From JAIEPM01 sp964546815 (GTDB lineage: Bacteria; Cyanobacteriota; Vampirovibrionia; Obscuribacterales; Obscuribacteraceae), in assembly GCA_964546815.1 (NCBI GenBank), contig CAZJLR010000029.1:1-64000 (forward strand): a DNA stretch of 64,000 nt, read 5' to 3'. The notes beneath the pieces were generated by a model, which ran no database searches, was not told where the DNA came from, and saw nothing but the letters and a program-made list of their open reading frames with translations. Position numbers and translations under genes: made by a program. This document shows positions 1 to 8,187 of the stretch, one piece after another (position 1 is the first letter of the stretch; every line of letters starts with the position of its first letter).

Positions 1-98
1 GTAGGGGCGACGCCATGCGTCGCCCGCAAGTTAAGCTGCGGTGCTCGCTTAACAGTTTCGCTTTATAAAAACCGGGCGACGCATGGCGTCGCCCCTAC
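1..98. repeat. Module A palindromic repeat, copy 1
   Basis: Two 25-bp arms form a terminal inverted repeat (1-25 and 74-98). Each arm is itself nearly palindromic around GGCGACGCCATGCGTCGCC. The interior of about 48 bp contains the phrase GCGGTGCTCGCTTA. The same arms and interior recur at 15290-15389 and, inverted, at 19276-19371. It is a MITE- or REP-like non-coding element that could fold into a double cruciform. No ORF lies inside it. Confidence 0.85.
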
Positions 99-244
99 AA
101 GCGTCGGTCATTTGACGGACGTTTTTTGCAATTTGGAGAAAGCCCTAAGCTGAAGACCCGAAAAAGACCCAAATCTGGACCAAAAACGTTATAGCTGCCA
201 CCTACTATCTATTCATCGACAGTCTATTTATAGAGGGCAAGGAA

Positions 245-457
245 ATGAGTTTGTTGCAGATTTTTGGTTTTACTCACACAGCAAAAGCAGTCACTGCTGA
301 AAGTGAAGCCGCACAGTACGTCACCAAGACGCCAAATCCAGCTGCTGAAATTTGCAACAGCAAAGTTGAAGAAGCCCCCACTTCATTTGCATGTCTCGAC
401 GATATATTCGGCGAAATGATTGAAGACGAACATCCATTAGCTTTGAGCAAATGGTAG
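245..457 (+). CDS. Small acidic hypothetical protein (70 aa)
   Basis: I do not recognise the family. The ATG is preceded by an AAGGAA-type ribosome binding site at the end of a leader of about 140 bp, and the gene is closed by a strong hairpin terminator, so it looks like a single-gene transcript. The product is short and acidic towards the C-terminus (DDIFGEMIEDEHP), with a hydrophobic start (MSLLQIFGF) that is too short to be a convincing signal peptide. There is no Cys pair motif or known domain. It is probably a cytosolic small protein; the function is unknown. Confidence 0.6.
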   Translation: MSLLQIFGFTHTAKAVTAESEAAQYVTKTPNPAAEICNSKVEEAPTSFACLDDIFGEMIEDEHPLALSKW

Positions 458-463
458 ATAACT

Positions 464-493
464 AAAAGGCGAGCGCATGTTGCTCGCCTTTTG
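464..493 (+). terminator. Rho-independent terminator
   Basis: AAAAGGCGAGC pairs with GCTCGCCTTTT across a short loop, 7 bases after the stop of the 70-aa gene, and ends in Ts. The symmetric A and T tracts mean it can also terminate the converging 171-aa gene that ends at 510. Confidence 0.85.
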
Positions 494-509
494 TGTTTCT
501 CGAAGGATT

Positions 510-1025
510 TTAGCGCCTCGGTGGTGGAGGTGGAGGCGGCGGAGGCGGTGGACCATGATGGCCGTGCTCATGCTCATGTTCAGGATAATGATGATGATGA
601 TGATGCTCATCATCTGAACCCAAGAACTGCCTGATTTTTTTGATTCGAATTTTCTTGCGCTGCTCTGGCGTCAGTATTTCAGCAAAAGCAAGCATATTGT
701 CGATCATCAAATCAGTCATAGCTGCTTTATGCTCTTTAAGTCGCCCGCGCAACTCCTCAACTTTATTTTTGTCGATATTCGCATTTCCCATTTCTTTGAA
801 CAGGGCTTGCATTAAATCCATCATGTCAACTTTGCCATGACCCATTTTCGAAAACGAGCGATGTTTTAGATCTGCGATTCTTTCGATTTGCTCGTCATTT
901 AATTCAATGCCGTCAAGCAGATCATGTCCTCCGCCAAACCAGGGCAAATGACGGAAAAAGCCTCCCATAAACCTGCCTCGCCCGCGCCCGCCCGGTGGTC
1001 CGCCACAAGCTCCAAACATAAACAC
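510..1025 (-). CDS. Spy/CpxP-like LTXXQ protein with His-rich and poly-Pro tail
   Basis: The middle (about residues 35-130) is helical and resembles the Spy/CpxP/heavy-metal resistor fold, including an LTPEQRKKI motif typical of LTXXQ proteins. The N-terminus is Gly/Arg-rich with no evident signal peptide, unlike canonical periplasmic Spy. The C-terminus has a run of His, then alternating His-Glu, then eleven prolines and RR, which suggests metal binding. The start at 1025 has an excellent AGGAGG site five bases upstream. It is transcribed alone, convergent with the 70-aa gene. A role in metal sensing or as a metal-regulated chaperone is inference. Confidence 0.6.
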   Translation of the reverse strand: MFMFGACGGPPGGRGRGRFMGGFFRHLPWFGGGHDLLDGIELNDEQIERIADLKHRSFSKMGHGKVDMMDLMQALFKEMGNANIDKNKVEELRGRLKEHKAAMTDLMIDNMLAFAEILTPEQRKKIRIKKIRQFLGSDDEHHHHHHYPEHEHEHGHHGPPPPPPPPPPPRR

Positions 1026-1275
1026 CTCCTGGTCGCCCTAAAGCTCCGGTTTTCTATAAAACTATCCTAGCAAGTTCAGCCCAGCATAAGCTCCAATAGT
1101 ATGATGAGCAAATACGCCAGCAAGCGTCTCTGGGAAAAGCCGCTTTAATTAATTGCTTAACGAGAGTTATGATTTAAGGAACACAGCCCGATACTAAATC
1201 GTCATTCGGGGAAGTTCAAAAGATAGAGCCCGGCAGTGTTTCTGGCTTTTCGGTCTTTTTGAGGTCTTGTGGCTC

Positions 1276-2709
1276 ATGGTAAACAGTAAGTCAAGCAGAA
1301 AACTAGGCTTAGTATGCCTAACCCTATTGCTCGCTTCCACAAGCTTTCCGGCTGTTTACGCCCAAGCCGGCGCGAGCATATATAGCAAACTTGGCGACTA
1401 TGAAAACACACTTTTCGGCAAGCCCGAATCGTCGATGCCTATTGAAAAAAGACTGCAAAATATAGAAAAGCAACTTTTTGGCAAACCGACAAAGGGCGGA
1501 AATACAGCAGATCGTGTCAATGCAATTGAAAAGGTCATGAATGGTAAAAAGGGCAGCGCCTATTTGCCACCAATTGCCCCCGAAATGGATCGCTCTGAAT
1601 TTGCGCCGATACCAAAGAAGGCTCCAGAAAATACAGACGTTTCTTCCAAAGAAATCAATAGAACAGAAGACGCTCCACTACCTGCAGACTCTTCAGACAG
1701 AGTAAAAGGTTTGCTGAGACAAGCCATGCAAAGTTATTCGCAAGGCAAAACAAGTGAAGCAGAAAAATTGTTTCAGCAAGTTTTGGCGATTGACTTTAGA
1801 AACGCTGATGCAAACTACAATCTTGGTGCTATCGCCGAAACAAAAGGCGATTTGACTTCCGCGAAAAATCATTATGCCGCCGCACTAAAAGCCAGTCCGC
1901 AAGATCAGGACATTCAAGATGCATTAAGCTCAGTGCAAGCAAAACTCAAGTCACAACCAGTTGCAAGCGCGCCAAACTCTTCTTCAGATGACGCACTCAT
2001 CGGCGCACCGGCAACAGCAGGAGATAGAGCAATCGCCTCTGAGGCTGCGGAGTCATACAAAAAAGGAAATTTTGACGACGCCATTCAAAAACTCGGCTAT
2101 CTTGCTCGCAAAAACCCTTACGATGCAAACACGCAATTTGCACTTGGTCAGGCATTTAGAGGCAAAAACAAAACCTCTGAAGCACTAAAACACCTGCGCT
2201 CAGCCGCAACTTTAGACCCAAAAAATGACATGTATGTCAAAGCTCTCAACGATGTGCAATCGCAAGCAGACGAGCAACAAACAGCTTCGGCTGCTGATGC
2301 CGGTGCCGGCGGCGGCGGCGGCAGCTCGGCTGGCAGCGCAGGTGCTGGTTCTGGAGTACAACCATTCGTCGGTTTACCAGGCAGCGACAGCTCTCAATCA
2401 GCTTTAGCTAACAGCGGCGATCTCGCTGCGGTGCAAAATTATTTGAATAGAAATGCAGGCAACGTTATGATTGGCTCTGCTACCAGCTATGGCACCATGG
2501 GTGGCTCTGGATTTTCACCATTCGGCGGCGGCATGATGATGGGAACGTCTCCAGGCAGCACACGTCTAAGAAGAGTAGTAAGCTCAAGCCTTTCAGGGGC
2601 TGCCATGGGCGCTATGATGAATAGAGGTTATCCAGGAGGGATGAGCAAAGGAGCAATGCGTGGCGCTATGTATGGCGGCTTGTTTGGTCTGATGCTCGGT
2701 GGATTCTAA
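1276..2709 (+). CDS. Secreted TPR-repeat protein with Gly-rich tail
   Basis: The ATG at 1276 is preferred to the upstream in-frame TTG at 1267, because GAGG at 1261 is spaced correctly only for the ATG. A signal peptide is clear (LVCLTLLLASTSFPAVYAQ). Next come two short repeats of the type LFGKP...IEKRLQNIEKQLFGKP. TPR units lie at about residues 145-215 and 255-330 (AMQSYSQGKTSEAEKLFQQVL, then NADANYNLGAIAETKG). A Ser/Gly-rich linker follows, and a glycine-zipper-like C-terminus (GAMMNRGYPGGMSKGAMRGAMYGG). It is probably periplasmic or envelope-associated. It is followed one base later by the TonB-like gene at 2711, so the two are likely co-transcribed. The function is unknown. Confidence 0.75.
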   Translation: MVNSKSSRKLGLVCLTLLLASTSFPAVYAQAGASIYSKLGDYENTLFGKPESSMPIEKRLQNIEKQLFGKPTKGGNTADRVNAIEKVMNGKKGSAYLPPIAPEMDRSEFAPIPKKAPENTDVSSKEINRTEDAPLPADSSDRVKGLLRQAMQSYSQGKTSEAEKLFQQVLAIDFRNADANYNLGAIAETKGDLTSAKNHYAAALKASPQDQDIQDALSSVQAKLKSQPVASAPNSSSDDALIGAPATAGDRAIASEAAESYKKGNFDDAIQKLGYLARKNPYDANTQFALGQAFRGKNKTSEALKHLRSAATLDPKNDMYVKALNDVQSQADEQQTASAADAGAGGGGGSSAGSAGAGSGVQPFVGLPGSDSSQSALANSGDLAAVQNYLNRNAGNVMIGSATSYGTMGGSGFSPFGGGMMMGTSPGSTRLRRVVSSSLSGAAMGAMMNRGYPGGMSKGAMRGAMYGGLFGLMLGGF

Positions 2710-2710
2710 A

Positions 2711-3391
2711 ATGCTAAATCAAAAAGCAGTTTCCAAAACAAAATCAATCGGCGCAATCTTGATGCTTTTTGCATCAATGAACATAAGCCAATTAGCCGTA
2801 GGTGCCCAACCAAGCGGCCCACTGCAAGGCAGTGTCCTCGAAGAAGATTTTCGCATTCGCAAGCCTGACAAAATGCGCATCGGACGCCAAATGACGCCCG
2901 AGAGCCCCGCGGTTGACAGCAGTGCTTTCGCATCTCCGATGAGCGGAAAAGTAGATGACACCACACTAAATGGCAATGCAGTTCAATCAGCAGATTTCGC
3001 CAGATTGCCTAAAGGCTTTGATATTGGTGCAGATAAAGGCTCACAAGAGTTAGTTCTGGCCTGGGAAAAATGGCACAAACAACTGGCAGGAGCGATTTAT
3101 CAAGTCTGGAACGGCAGAGCCAGAACGCCTGGACGCGCAGTTCTTAAAATCACAGTTTATCGCAACAAAATAATGGTGCCTGAAATCATTAGCTGCACCG
3201 GCGATCAATCATTCCGAGCATCAATCATGAGCGTATTTAGCGACCTAAATGGCAACCCTGGTCTTACATTCCCGGCAAAATCGGAAAGAAACCAGGTTAG
3301 CTTTGAAGCCGAATACATCGCAGGCTCAAACGTAGACCCCGGCTATACATGGCTCAAGGGCGACTACGAAAAAATCAAGAAAGACTACTAA
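2711..3391 (+). CDS. Secreted protein with TonB C-terminal-like domain
   Basis: The ATG at 2711 follows the TPR gene's stop (2709) almost directly, with GGTGGA as its site; the GTG at 2699 is less likely. The N-terminal segment ILMLFASMNISQLAVGAQ is a signal peptide. The C-terminal half (about residues 100-210) has the pattern of a TonB_C domain: WEKWHKQLAGAIYQVWN, then a strand carrying LKITVYRN, then SFRASIMSVFSDLNG and a final beta strand. It lacks a membrane anchor and Pro-rich spacer, so it is probably a free periplasmic domain partnering with the TPR protein rather than an energy transducer. Confidence 0.65.
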   Translation: MLNQKAVSKTKSIGAILMLFASMNISQLAVGAQPSGPLQGSVLEEDFRIRKPDKMRIGRQMTPESPAVDSSAFASPMSGKVDDTTLNGNAVQSADFARLPKGFDIGADKGSQELVLAWEKWHKQLAGAIYQVWNGRARTPGRAVLKITVYRNKIMVPEIISCTGDQSFRASIMSVFSDLNGNPGLTFPAKSERNQVSFEAEYIAGSNVDPGYTWLKGDYEKIKKDY

Positions 3392-3490
3392 ATTGCAACC
3401 CAATTAAGTATTGTCTTGCGCAAAAGCCAAGAAGAAAAGTAAGCTGGCGAGTATACTGGCTAAAGAAGCGGTGGCTGCAGAGGTATTGAA

Positions 3491-4342
3491 TTGACTCGAT
3501 ACAAAATCTGGCAAACCCCGGCTTTTGCGTTTTTTTCAACTCAGTTTTATCGAGAACTCGGCGCTCGCGGCACTGGAGTTGGGTTTAAATATTTGCTTGC
3601 ACTACTTGCTTTTGCTTGCATCATCCCACCGGTGAAGCTGTACTTCGATATACAAACACTAATGACCGAAAGCGGACGCGAAATCATTCGCCAACTGCCC
3701 AACGTAACCATAGTCAGAGGCAAGCTGAGCATCGACCGCGAAAGTCCCTATTTTGTTAAAGACCCGCAATCAGACCAAGACTTGATTGCATTTGATACCA
3801 AAAATCAGTTTTCAAAACCATCTGAATCAGGCGCCGAAATGCTTGTCACGACCGACAGCTTATTTACGGCCGGCAGATTTGGTGAGCACGAATTCAATTT
3901 CAAGAACCTCGACTTCTACAAAGTTGGTCCTACTGAAATAAATCGTATGTTTATTGCGGGCAGCATTCTCATACCGACATGTCAGTACATGATTGGAGTC
4001 CTGGCAGCCTGGGTCGAATATATCGTCAGGGCTCTTGCCTACAGTCTTGCTGGGCTTATCCTTGCCAAAGCCATATCTGTAAATATCAAATACGAAGGAA
4101 TTTTGCGTATTGCCTGTTTTGCACTCGGCAACGTAATCATTTTGGACATGATTGTGAATATTTTTCCAATTAACATACCTGGGTATGGATGGATGCAAGT
4201 GGCCATTCCAGGCTGGAGCCTTTACAAGCTATTTATTGCTCTTGGATACACCCTTTTCGGCGTCGGCGCCAATTTGTCCCCGCCCGGATTTCAGTCAATA
4301 AGTGATGAAAAGCAAGATGAGCCATCGTCGTCTCAGCGTTAA
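3491..4342 (+). CDS. DUF1189-family integral membrane protein
   Basis: The N-terminus (FYRELGARGTGVGFKYLLAL followed by a membrane helix), the extracytoplasmic block (RQLPNVTIVRGKLSID, then SPYFVKD) and three or four later membrane helices match the DUF1189 pattern, a membrane family in the YIP1 clan. The start is a TTG with AGAGG seven bases upstream; no better ATG exists before the first helix. The function of the family is not established. It stands alone between the TonB-like gene and efp. Confidence 0.65.
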   Translation: MTRYKIWQTPAFAFFSTQFYRELGARGTGVGFKYLLALLAFACIIPPVKLYFDIQTLMTESGREIIRQLPNVTIVRGKLSIDRESPYFVKDPQSDQDLIAFDTKNQFSKPSESGAEMLVTTDSLFTAGRFGEHEFNFKNLDFYKVGPTEINRMFIAGSILIPTCQYMIGVLAAWVEYIVRALAYSLAGLILAKAISVNIKYEGILRIACFALGNVIILDMIVNIFPINIPGYGWMQVAIPGWSLYKLFIALGYTLFGVGANLSPPGFQSISDEKQDEPSSSQR

Positions 4343-4475
4343 TTTTTGCGTTGGGTGCTCGGTAAAGACGGTGCCCTTGCATCCTTGATGCTAAAATCAC
4401 GACTGGCCATAAGTGGCTTCTTCTTGGCGTCCGATTTAGCTCTACATTCGGACTGACATTGCACGGGGACTAAAT

Positions 4476-5036
4476 ATGATTTCGAGCAACGACTTTCGTC
4501 CAGGGGTTACGATTCTCTATAACAACGGCATTTGGCAAATAGTTGAAGCCATGCACGTTAAACCAGGTAAAGGGGCGGCTTTCGTCCGCACCAAAATGAA
4601 AAACGTAGAATCAGGTAATGTGCTTGAACAAACGTTCCGCGCAGCTGAAAAAGTGCCATCAGCCAACATCGAAAAGAGTGAAATGCAATATCTTTTCAAA
4701 ACTAACGATGCCTACACACTGATGGACAAAGGCACCTACGAACAAATCGAAGTAAAAGCCGAGCAATTCGGCGACCCGGTCGATTTCCTTAAGGAAGGAC
4801 TGGAAGGCATTCAAGTTATGAAGTTTGACGGCAGAGTAATCGGCATAGAACTTCCAAATACGGTTGAATTGGAAATCACCGAAACAGCTCCTGACGAGCG
4901 CGGTGATACCAGCTCTGGTGGCGGTAAGCCAGCGACTCTTGAAACCGGAGCCGTTGTCACTGTCCCATTTCACGTCAAGCAAGGCGAAAAAATTCGGGTT
5001 GACACACGCAGCCGCAAATATCTATCCAAAGTCTAA
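4476..5036 (+). CDS. efp: Elongation factor P
   Basis: EF-P rescues ribosomes stalled at polyproline stretches. The 186-residue length is standard, with the KOW-like N-terminal domain (SSNDFRPGVTILYNNG), the modification loop KPGKGAAF with Lys32 at the tip, and the OB domains ending in the EF-P signature KVDTRSRKYLSKV-like end. A Lys at the tip suggests a lysine-type or no modification rather than arginine rhamnosylation. The site GGGGA precedes the ATG. It is followed by accB and accC on the same strand, an order also seen in cyanobacteria. Many proteins in this window are proline-rich (TonB at 21559-23370, the protein at 25265-27316), so EF-P should matter here. Confidence 0.97.
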   Translation: MISSNDFRPGVTILYNNGIWQIVEAMHVKPGKGAAFVRTKMKNVESGNVLEQTFRAAEKVPSANIEKSEMQYLFKTNDAYTLMDKGTYEQIEVKAEQFGDPVDFLKEGLEGIQVMKFDGRVIGIELPNTVELEITETAPDERGDTSSGGGKPATLETGAVVTVPFHVKQGEKIRVDTRSRKYLSKV

Positions 5037-5081
5037 TTGGAATGAATTGGGCTCTAATACATAGCTAAGTGAGGCAAATCG

Positions 5082-5573
5082 GTGAAGATCGATCTCGAAC
5101 AAATCAAAAGTCTTCTTTCTGTAGTCGGTACAACGGACATCACAGAACTGACCATTGAATCCGGCGAAGAAAAAATAACAATAAAGAAGCAACAGACCGT
5201 GCTTACGGCAGCGACTCTCGAGGTCGCTCCACAAGTGCATCGAGTCAGCGCCCCAGCTAACGCGCCCAGCGCACCGCATGCCGAAGCTCCGGTTCAAAAA
5301 CCGGCAGAAGACGACAGCAATGGCAAGGGACTGGTTCCAATTGCATCGCCAATGGTAGGCACTTTCTACAGAGCTCCATCACCGACATCACCAGCATTTG
5401 TTGATGTCGGCGATGTCATCAAGCCAGGTCAAACAGTTTGCATCATCGAAGCCATGAAGCTAATGAATGATCTGCCTGCTGAAATAAGCGGACGCATAGT
5501 CAAAGTTTGTGTCGAAAGCGGCACTACAGTTGAATATGGGCAGCCACTCTTTATGGTTAACCCCAAGGCCTAG
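5082..5573 (+). CDS. accB: Biotin carboxyl carrier protein of acetyl-CoA carboxylase
   Basis: It carries biotin for the first step of fatty acid synthesis. The N-terminal helix-strand region (about 1-45), an Ala/Pro-rich hinge (45-80) and the biotinyl domain (82-163) are all present. The biotin-accepting lysine is Lys126 in EAMKLMND, and the usual thumb PSPTSPAFVDVG is visible. The GTG start at 5082 has GAGG upstream. It lies 45 bases after efp and 31 bases before accC, so the three probably form one operon. Confidence 0.97.
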   Translation: MKIDLEQIKSLLSVVGTTDITELTIESGEEKITIKKQQTVLTAATLEVAPQVHRVSAPANAPSAPHAEAPVQKPAEDDSNGKGLVPIASPMVGTFYRAPSPTSPAFVDVGDVIKPGQTVCIIEAMKLMNDLPAEISGRIVKVCVESGTTVEYGQPLFMVNPKA

Positions 5574-5604
5574 ATTGACTTAGACCAAGGAGTACATTGG
5601 CAAG

Positions 5605-6960
5605 GTGTTTGAAAAAGTTCTAGTAGCAAACCGCGGTGAAATCGCGCTCAGAGTCATCAGAGCTTGCCGTGAAATGGGCATCAGAACAGTGGCGGTATAT
5701 TCGCAGGCTGATTCTGAATCGCTTCATGTCAAATTGGCAGACGAAGCATTTTGCATCGGGCCGCCCGCAGCAATGCGCAGCTACTTACATATTCCGGCAA
5801 TCATCAGCACTGCAGTCGTGACTGGCGCAGATGCTATCCACCCGGGCTATGGTTTCCTTGCTGAAAATGCCAACTTCGCATCTATTTGCGCAGACCATCG
5901 AGTCAAATTCATCGGACCAAGCGTTGAAGCACTTAACGGCATGGGCGACAAATCTACAGCTCGCGACATCATGCGCAAAGCCGGAGTACCCATCGTCCCC
6001 GGCACAAACGGACTTGTCGAAGACGAACGCGAAGCGTTCAGCATCGCCGAAGACATCGGTTTTCCCGTTATAGTCAAAGCCACTGCGGGTGGTGGCGGCA
6101 AAGGCATGCGCGTCGCACGCGATGCAGCCGAACTGTCACGCGCACTTAGCGCAGCACGCAGCGAAGCCGAAGCCGCATTCGGCGACGGCGGCGTTTACAT
6201 CGAAAAATATCTCAAGCCAATCAGACATATTGAAATACAGGTAATGGCAGATTCATTCGGAAATGTCATCCACCTGGGCGAACGCGATTGCTCTGTTCAA
6301 CGCCGCCACCAAAAATTGATTGAAGAAGCACCGAGCCCGGCATTGACGCCCGAGATCAGAGCAAAAATGGGCGAAGCCGCAGTTAAAGCCGCAAAAAATA
6401 TCGGCTACGAAGGTGCCGGTACAGTTGAATTCATATTTGCCGACAACAAGTTCTATTTCATGGAAATGAACACCCGTATCCAGGTAGAGCACCCGGTTAC
6501 AGAAATGATTACCGGCTTTGACCTGATTAAAGAACAAATTCGCGTAGCTGCCGGCGAAAAACTTTCGATCAAACAAGAAGACGTAAGCTTCTATGGTCAC
6601 GCCATCGAGTGCCGCATTAACGCTGAAGACCCAGAACGCAATTTCATGCCCAGCCCGGGAAGAATTGACGCCTATATAAGTCCAGGTGGCCCAGGAGTAA
6701 GAGTAGACAGCCATTGTTATCCTGGTTATTCTATTCCGCCAAATTACGACTCGCTTTTGAGCAAGCTGATTTGCTGGGGCAGAACAAGACAAGAAGCCAT
6801 TCAAAGAATGCAACGCGCCCTTGATGAATATGCAATTACCGGAATAAGCACGACAATTCCGTTTCACCAGAGAGTATTGTCAAACCCGTTTTTCCAAAAA
6901 GGAGATGTGTCTACAGACTTTATTGAGAAACATATGTCGCCAGTGGCGCAACCGAAGTAG
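5605..6960 (+). CDS. accC: Biotin carboxylase subunit of acetyl-CoA carboxylase
   Basis: An ATP-grasp enzyme that carboxylates biotin on AccB using bicarbonate. The 451 residues match the family length. Visible motifs are the N-terminal VLVANRGEIALRVIRA, the glycine-rich ATP loop GGGGKGMRVA, and EMNTRIQVEHPVTE with the catalytic glutamate and arginine region. The GTG start is the only start that gives the canonical MFEKVLVANRGEIA opening. The carboxyltransferase subunits accA/accD are not in this window. Bicarbonate supply may link it functionally to the SulP and carbonic-anhydrase-like genes at 12-15 kb, but that is inference. Confidence 0.98.
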   Translation: MFEKVLVANRGEIALRVIRACREMGIRTVAVYSQADSESLHVKLADEAFCIGPPAAMRSYLHIPAIISTAVVTGADAIHPGYGFLAENANFASICADHRVKFIGPSVEALNGMGDKSTARDIMRKAGVPIVPGTNGLVEDEREAFSIAEDIGFPVIVKATAGGGGKGMRVARDAAELSRALSAARSEAEAAFGDGGVYIEKYLKPIRHIEIQVMADSFGNVIHLGERDCSVQRRHQKLIEEAPSPALTPEIRAKMGEAAVKAAKNIGYEGAGTVEFIFADNKFYFMEMNTRIQVEHPVTEMITGFDLIKEQIRVAAGEKLSIKQEDVSFYGHAIECRINAEDPERNFMPSPGRIDAYISPGGPGVRVDSHCYPGYSIPPNYDSLLSKLICWGRTRQEAIQRMQRALDEYAITGISTTIPFHQRVLSNPFFQKGDVSTDFIEKHMSPVAQPK

Positions 6961-7025
6961 TAGCAAGCTAAGCTTATTGCTTTGGTATAGAATGTACCAA
7001 TTGATGGTCTAGACCAGCCAAAAAT

Positions 7026-7097
7026 GGCTCCGTAGCTCAAGGGTGGAGCGAGCGACTCATAATCGCCAGGTTACAGGTTCGAATCCTGTCGGAGCCA
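7026..7097 (+). tRNA. tRNA with CAT anticodon (Met elongator or Ile2)
   Basis: A full cloverleaf can be drawn: acceptor arm GGCTCCG/CGGAGCC, D arm GCTC/GAGC, anticodon loop CTCATAA with CAT at 7058-7060, and T arm ACAGG-TTCGAAT-CCTGT. The total is 72 nt including the discriminator A. The anticodon stem has an A-C mismatch at its top pair. The 3' CCA is not encoded. A CAT anticodon can be elongator Met or lysidine-modified Ile2. The GTAGCTCA start resembles Met tRNAs, while the GCGACTCATAATCGC stem resembles Ile2, so I leave the identity open. It is not initiator-like. Confidence 0.93.
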
Positions 7098-7128
7098 ATT
7101 TTTATTGCCAGCAAACGGAGTCAAAATT

Positions 7129-8133
7129 TTGGGTATCAAATTCAGAATCTGGCCTCTTTTGATAGTACTGGCGACAGCAACACCAAGTATCGCTCAGGAT
7201 ACTTCACGAGACACCAGCGGGCTGAACAATCTTTCAACCCCGCATGGGACAAACCCACTGCCGGGAGTAGGAGCCACTGGCGCCGGCGCGGCAACGCCTA
7301 CAAATTCGCCAGCGCCGCCTGCAGATGACAGCGCCCCAAGTTTGCGCCCTCCGATGGCGAAAGACGGAAGCAGCAGCAGCCCAAATCTTGGAGGCTCAAG
7401 TGCAGGCTGGCCGGCAAACGACACCTTGCCATTGGGAGTTGATCAGTTTACAAATCCAGTTAAATTGCCCGACTTAAAAGGTCCTGTCGGTAAATTTGTG
7501 CAACTGGTCACAGCATTTACGGCTAACAAGCCATGCATCAATTGTGTCGGAGTGCAGGTCAAAATTCAAAACTTGAGTTCGTCACCGATAATCCTTGACG
7601 GAGAACACGCCGAAGTAAGCGGTGGCGGAGTGGCATTGCGAGCACTGTCCGAAGACAGCGCACTGGCGACCTCTGGCGGCACTTTCACAAAGAAACAAAA
7701 GGAAGTGCTGGCACTGGTTGCAGCAGGTACTTTTGGACTTCTAGAGCCAGTGACACAAGATCATTTCAGCACTTCAAAAATTGATTTTCCTGTTTGCTAT
7801 GGTCCAAACGAAACACGTCGTCGCCTGGAAGACAGAAGATTTGGCAAAAGAGTCTTGCTGCCGGGTGAAGATACCGAAGGCATAATATTCTTCCCCGGTA
7901 CTCAATTGAGTTTTGACAAAATAAGTATTCCGCTGCTGACTTATCCATTGTCACAAAACGCCGGCGTGTTAGACATTGTCCCCGGCACGACAGCTAACAC
8001 CCCTGTGCAAACAGTCGCCCGTGACGAATTTGGTAATGACGTATCTACGCCGCCCGCAGCGAGCAAACAAGTAAAAGCAAACGGACCAACAGCCAAGCCT
8101 TCTAAAACAAGGCTAAAACAAAAGGAAGGCTAA
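7129..8133 (+). CDS. Secreted hypothetical protein, Pro/Ser-rich N-terminal region
   Basis: No family recognised. The TTG at 7129 is preferred over the TTG at 7105 because ACGGAG sits eight bases before it and the product then opens directly with a signal peptide (FRIWPLLIVLATATPSIAQ). A low-complexity Ser/Pro/Gly stretch (about 20-100) precedes a predicted beta-rich domain (about 110-290) containing a CINC pair and PVCYGPNETRRRLEDRRFGKR. The tail is Thr/Lys-rich. It is followed by the secreted cyclophilin, possibly in one transcript (54-bp gap). Confidence 0.6.
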   Translation: MGIKFRIWPLLIVLATATPSIAQDTSRDTSGLNNLSTPHGTNPLPGVGATGAGAATPTNSPAPPADDSAPSLRPPMAKDGSSSSPNLGGSSAGWPANDTLPLGVDQFTNPVKLPDLKGPVGKFVQLVTAFTANKPCINCVGVQVKIQNLSSSPIILDGEHAEVSGGGVALRALSEDSALATSGGTFTKKQKEVLALVAAGTFGLLEPVTQDHFSTSKIDFPVCYGPNETRRRLEDRRFGKRVLLPGEDTEGIIFFPGTQLSFDKISIPLLTYPLSQNAGVLDIVPGTTANTPVQTVARDEFGNDVSTPPAASKQVKANGPTAKPSKTRLKQKEG

Positions 8134-8187
8134 GCCTTTCATTTTGAATCAAACAATATTGCAAGCTAATAAAGAAGGAGTGTTGAG

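Noticed and set aside
640..840. 66-aa frame on the plus strand inside the Spy-like gene
   Set aside because: Antisense shadow of a better supported gene with no ribosome site of its own.
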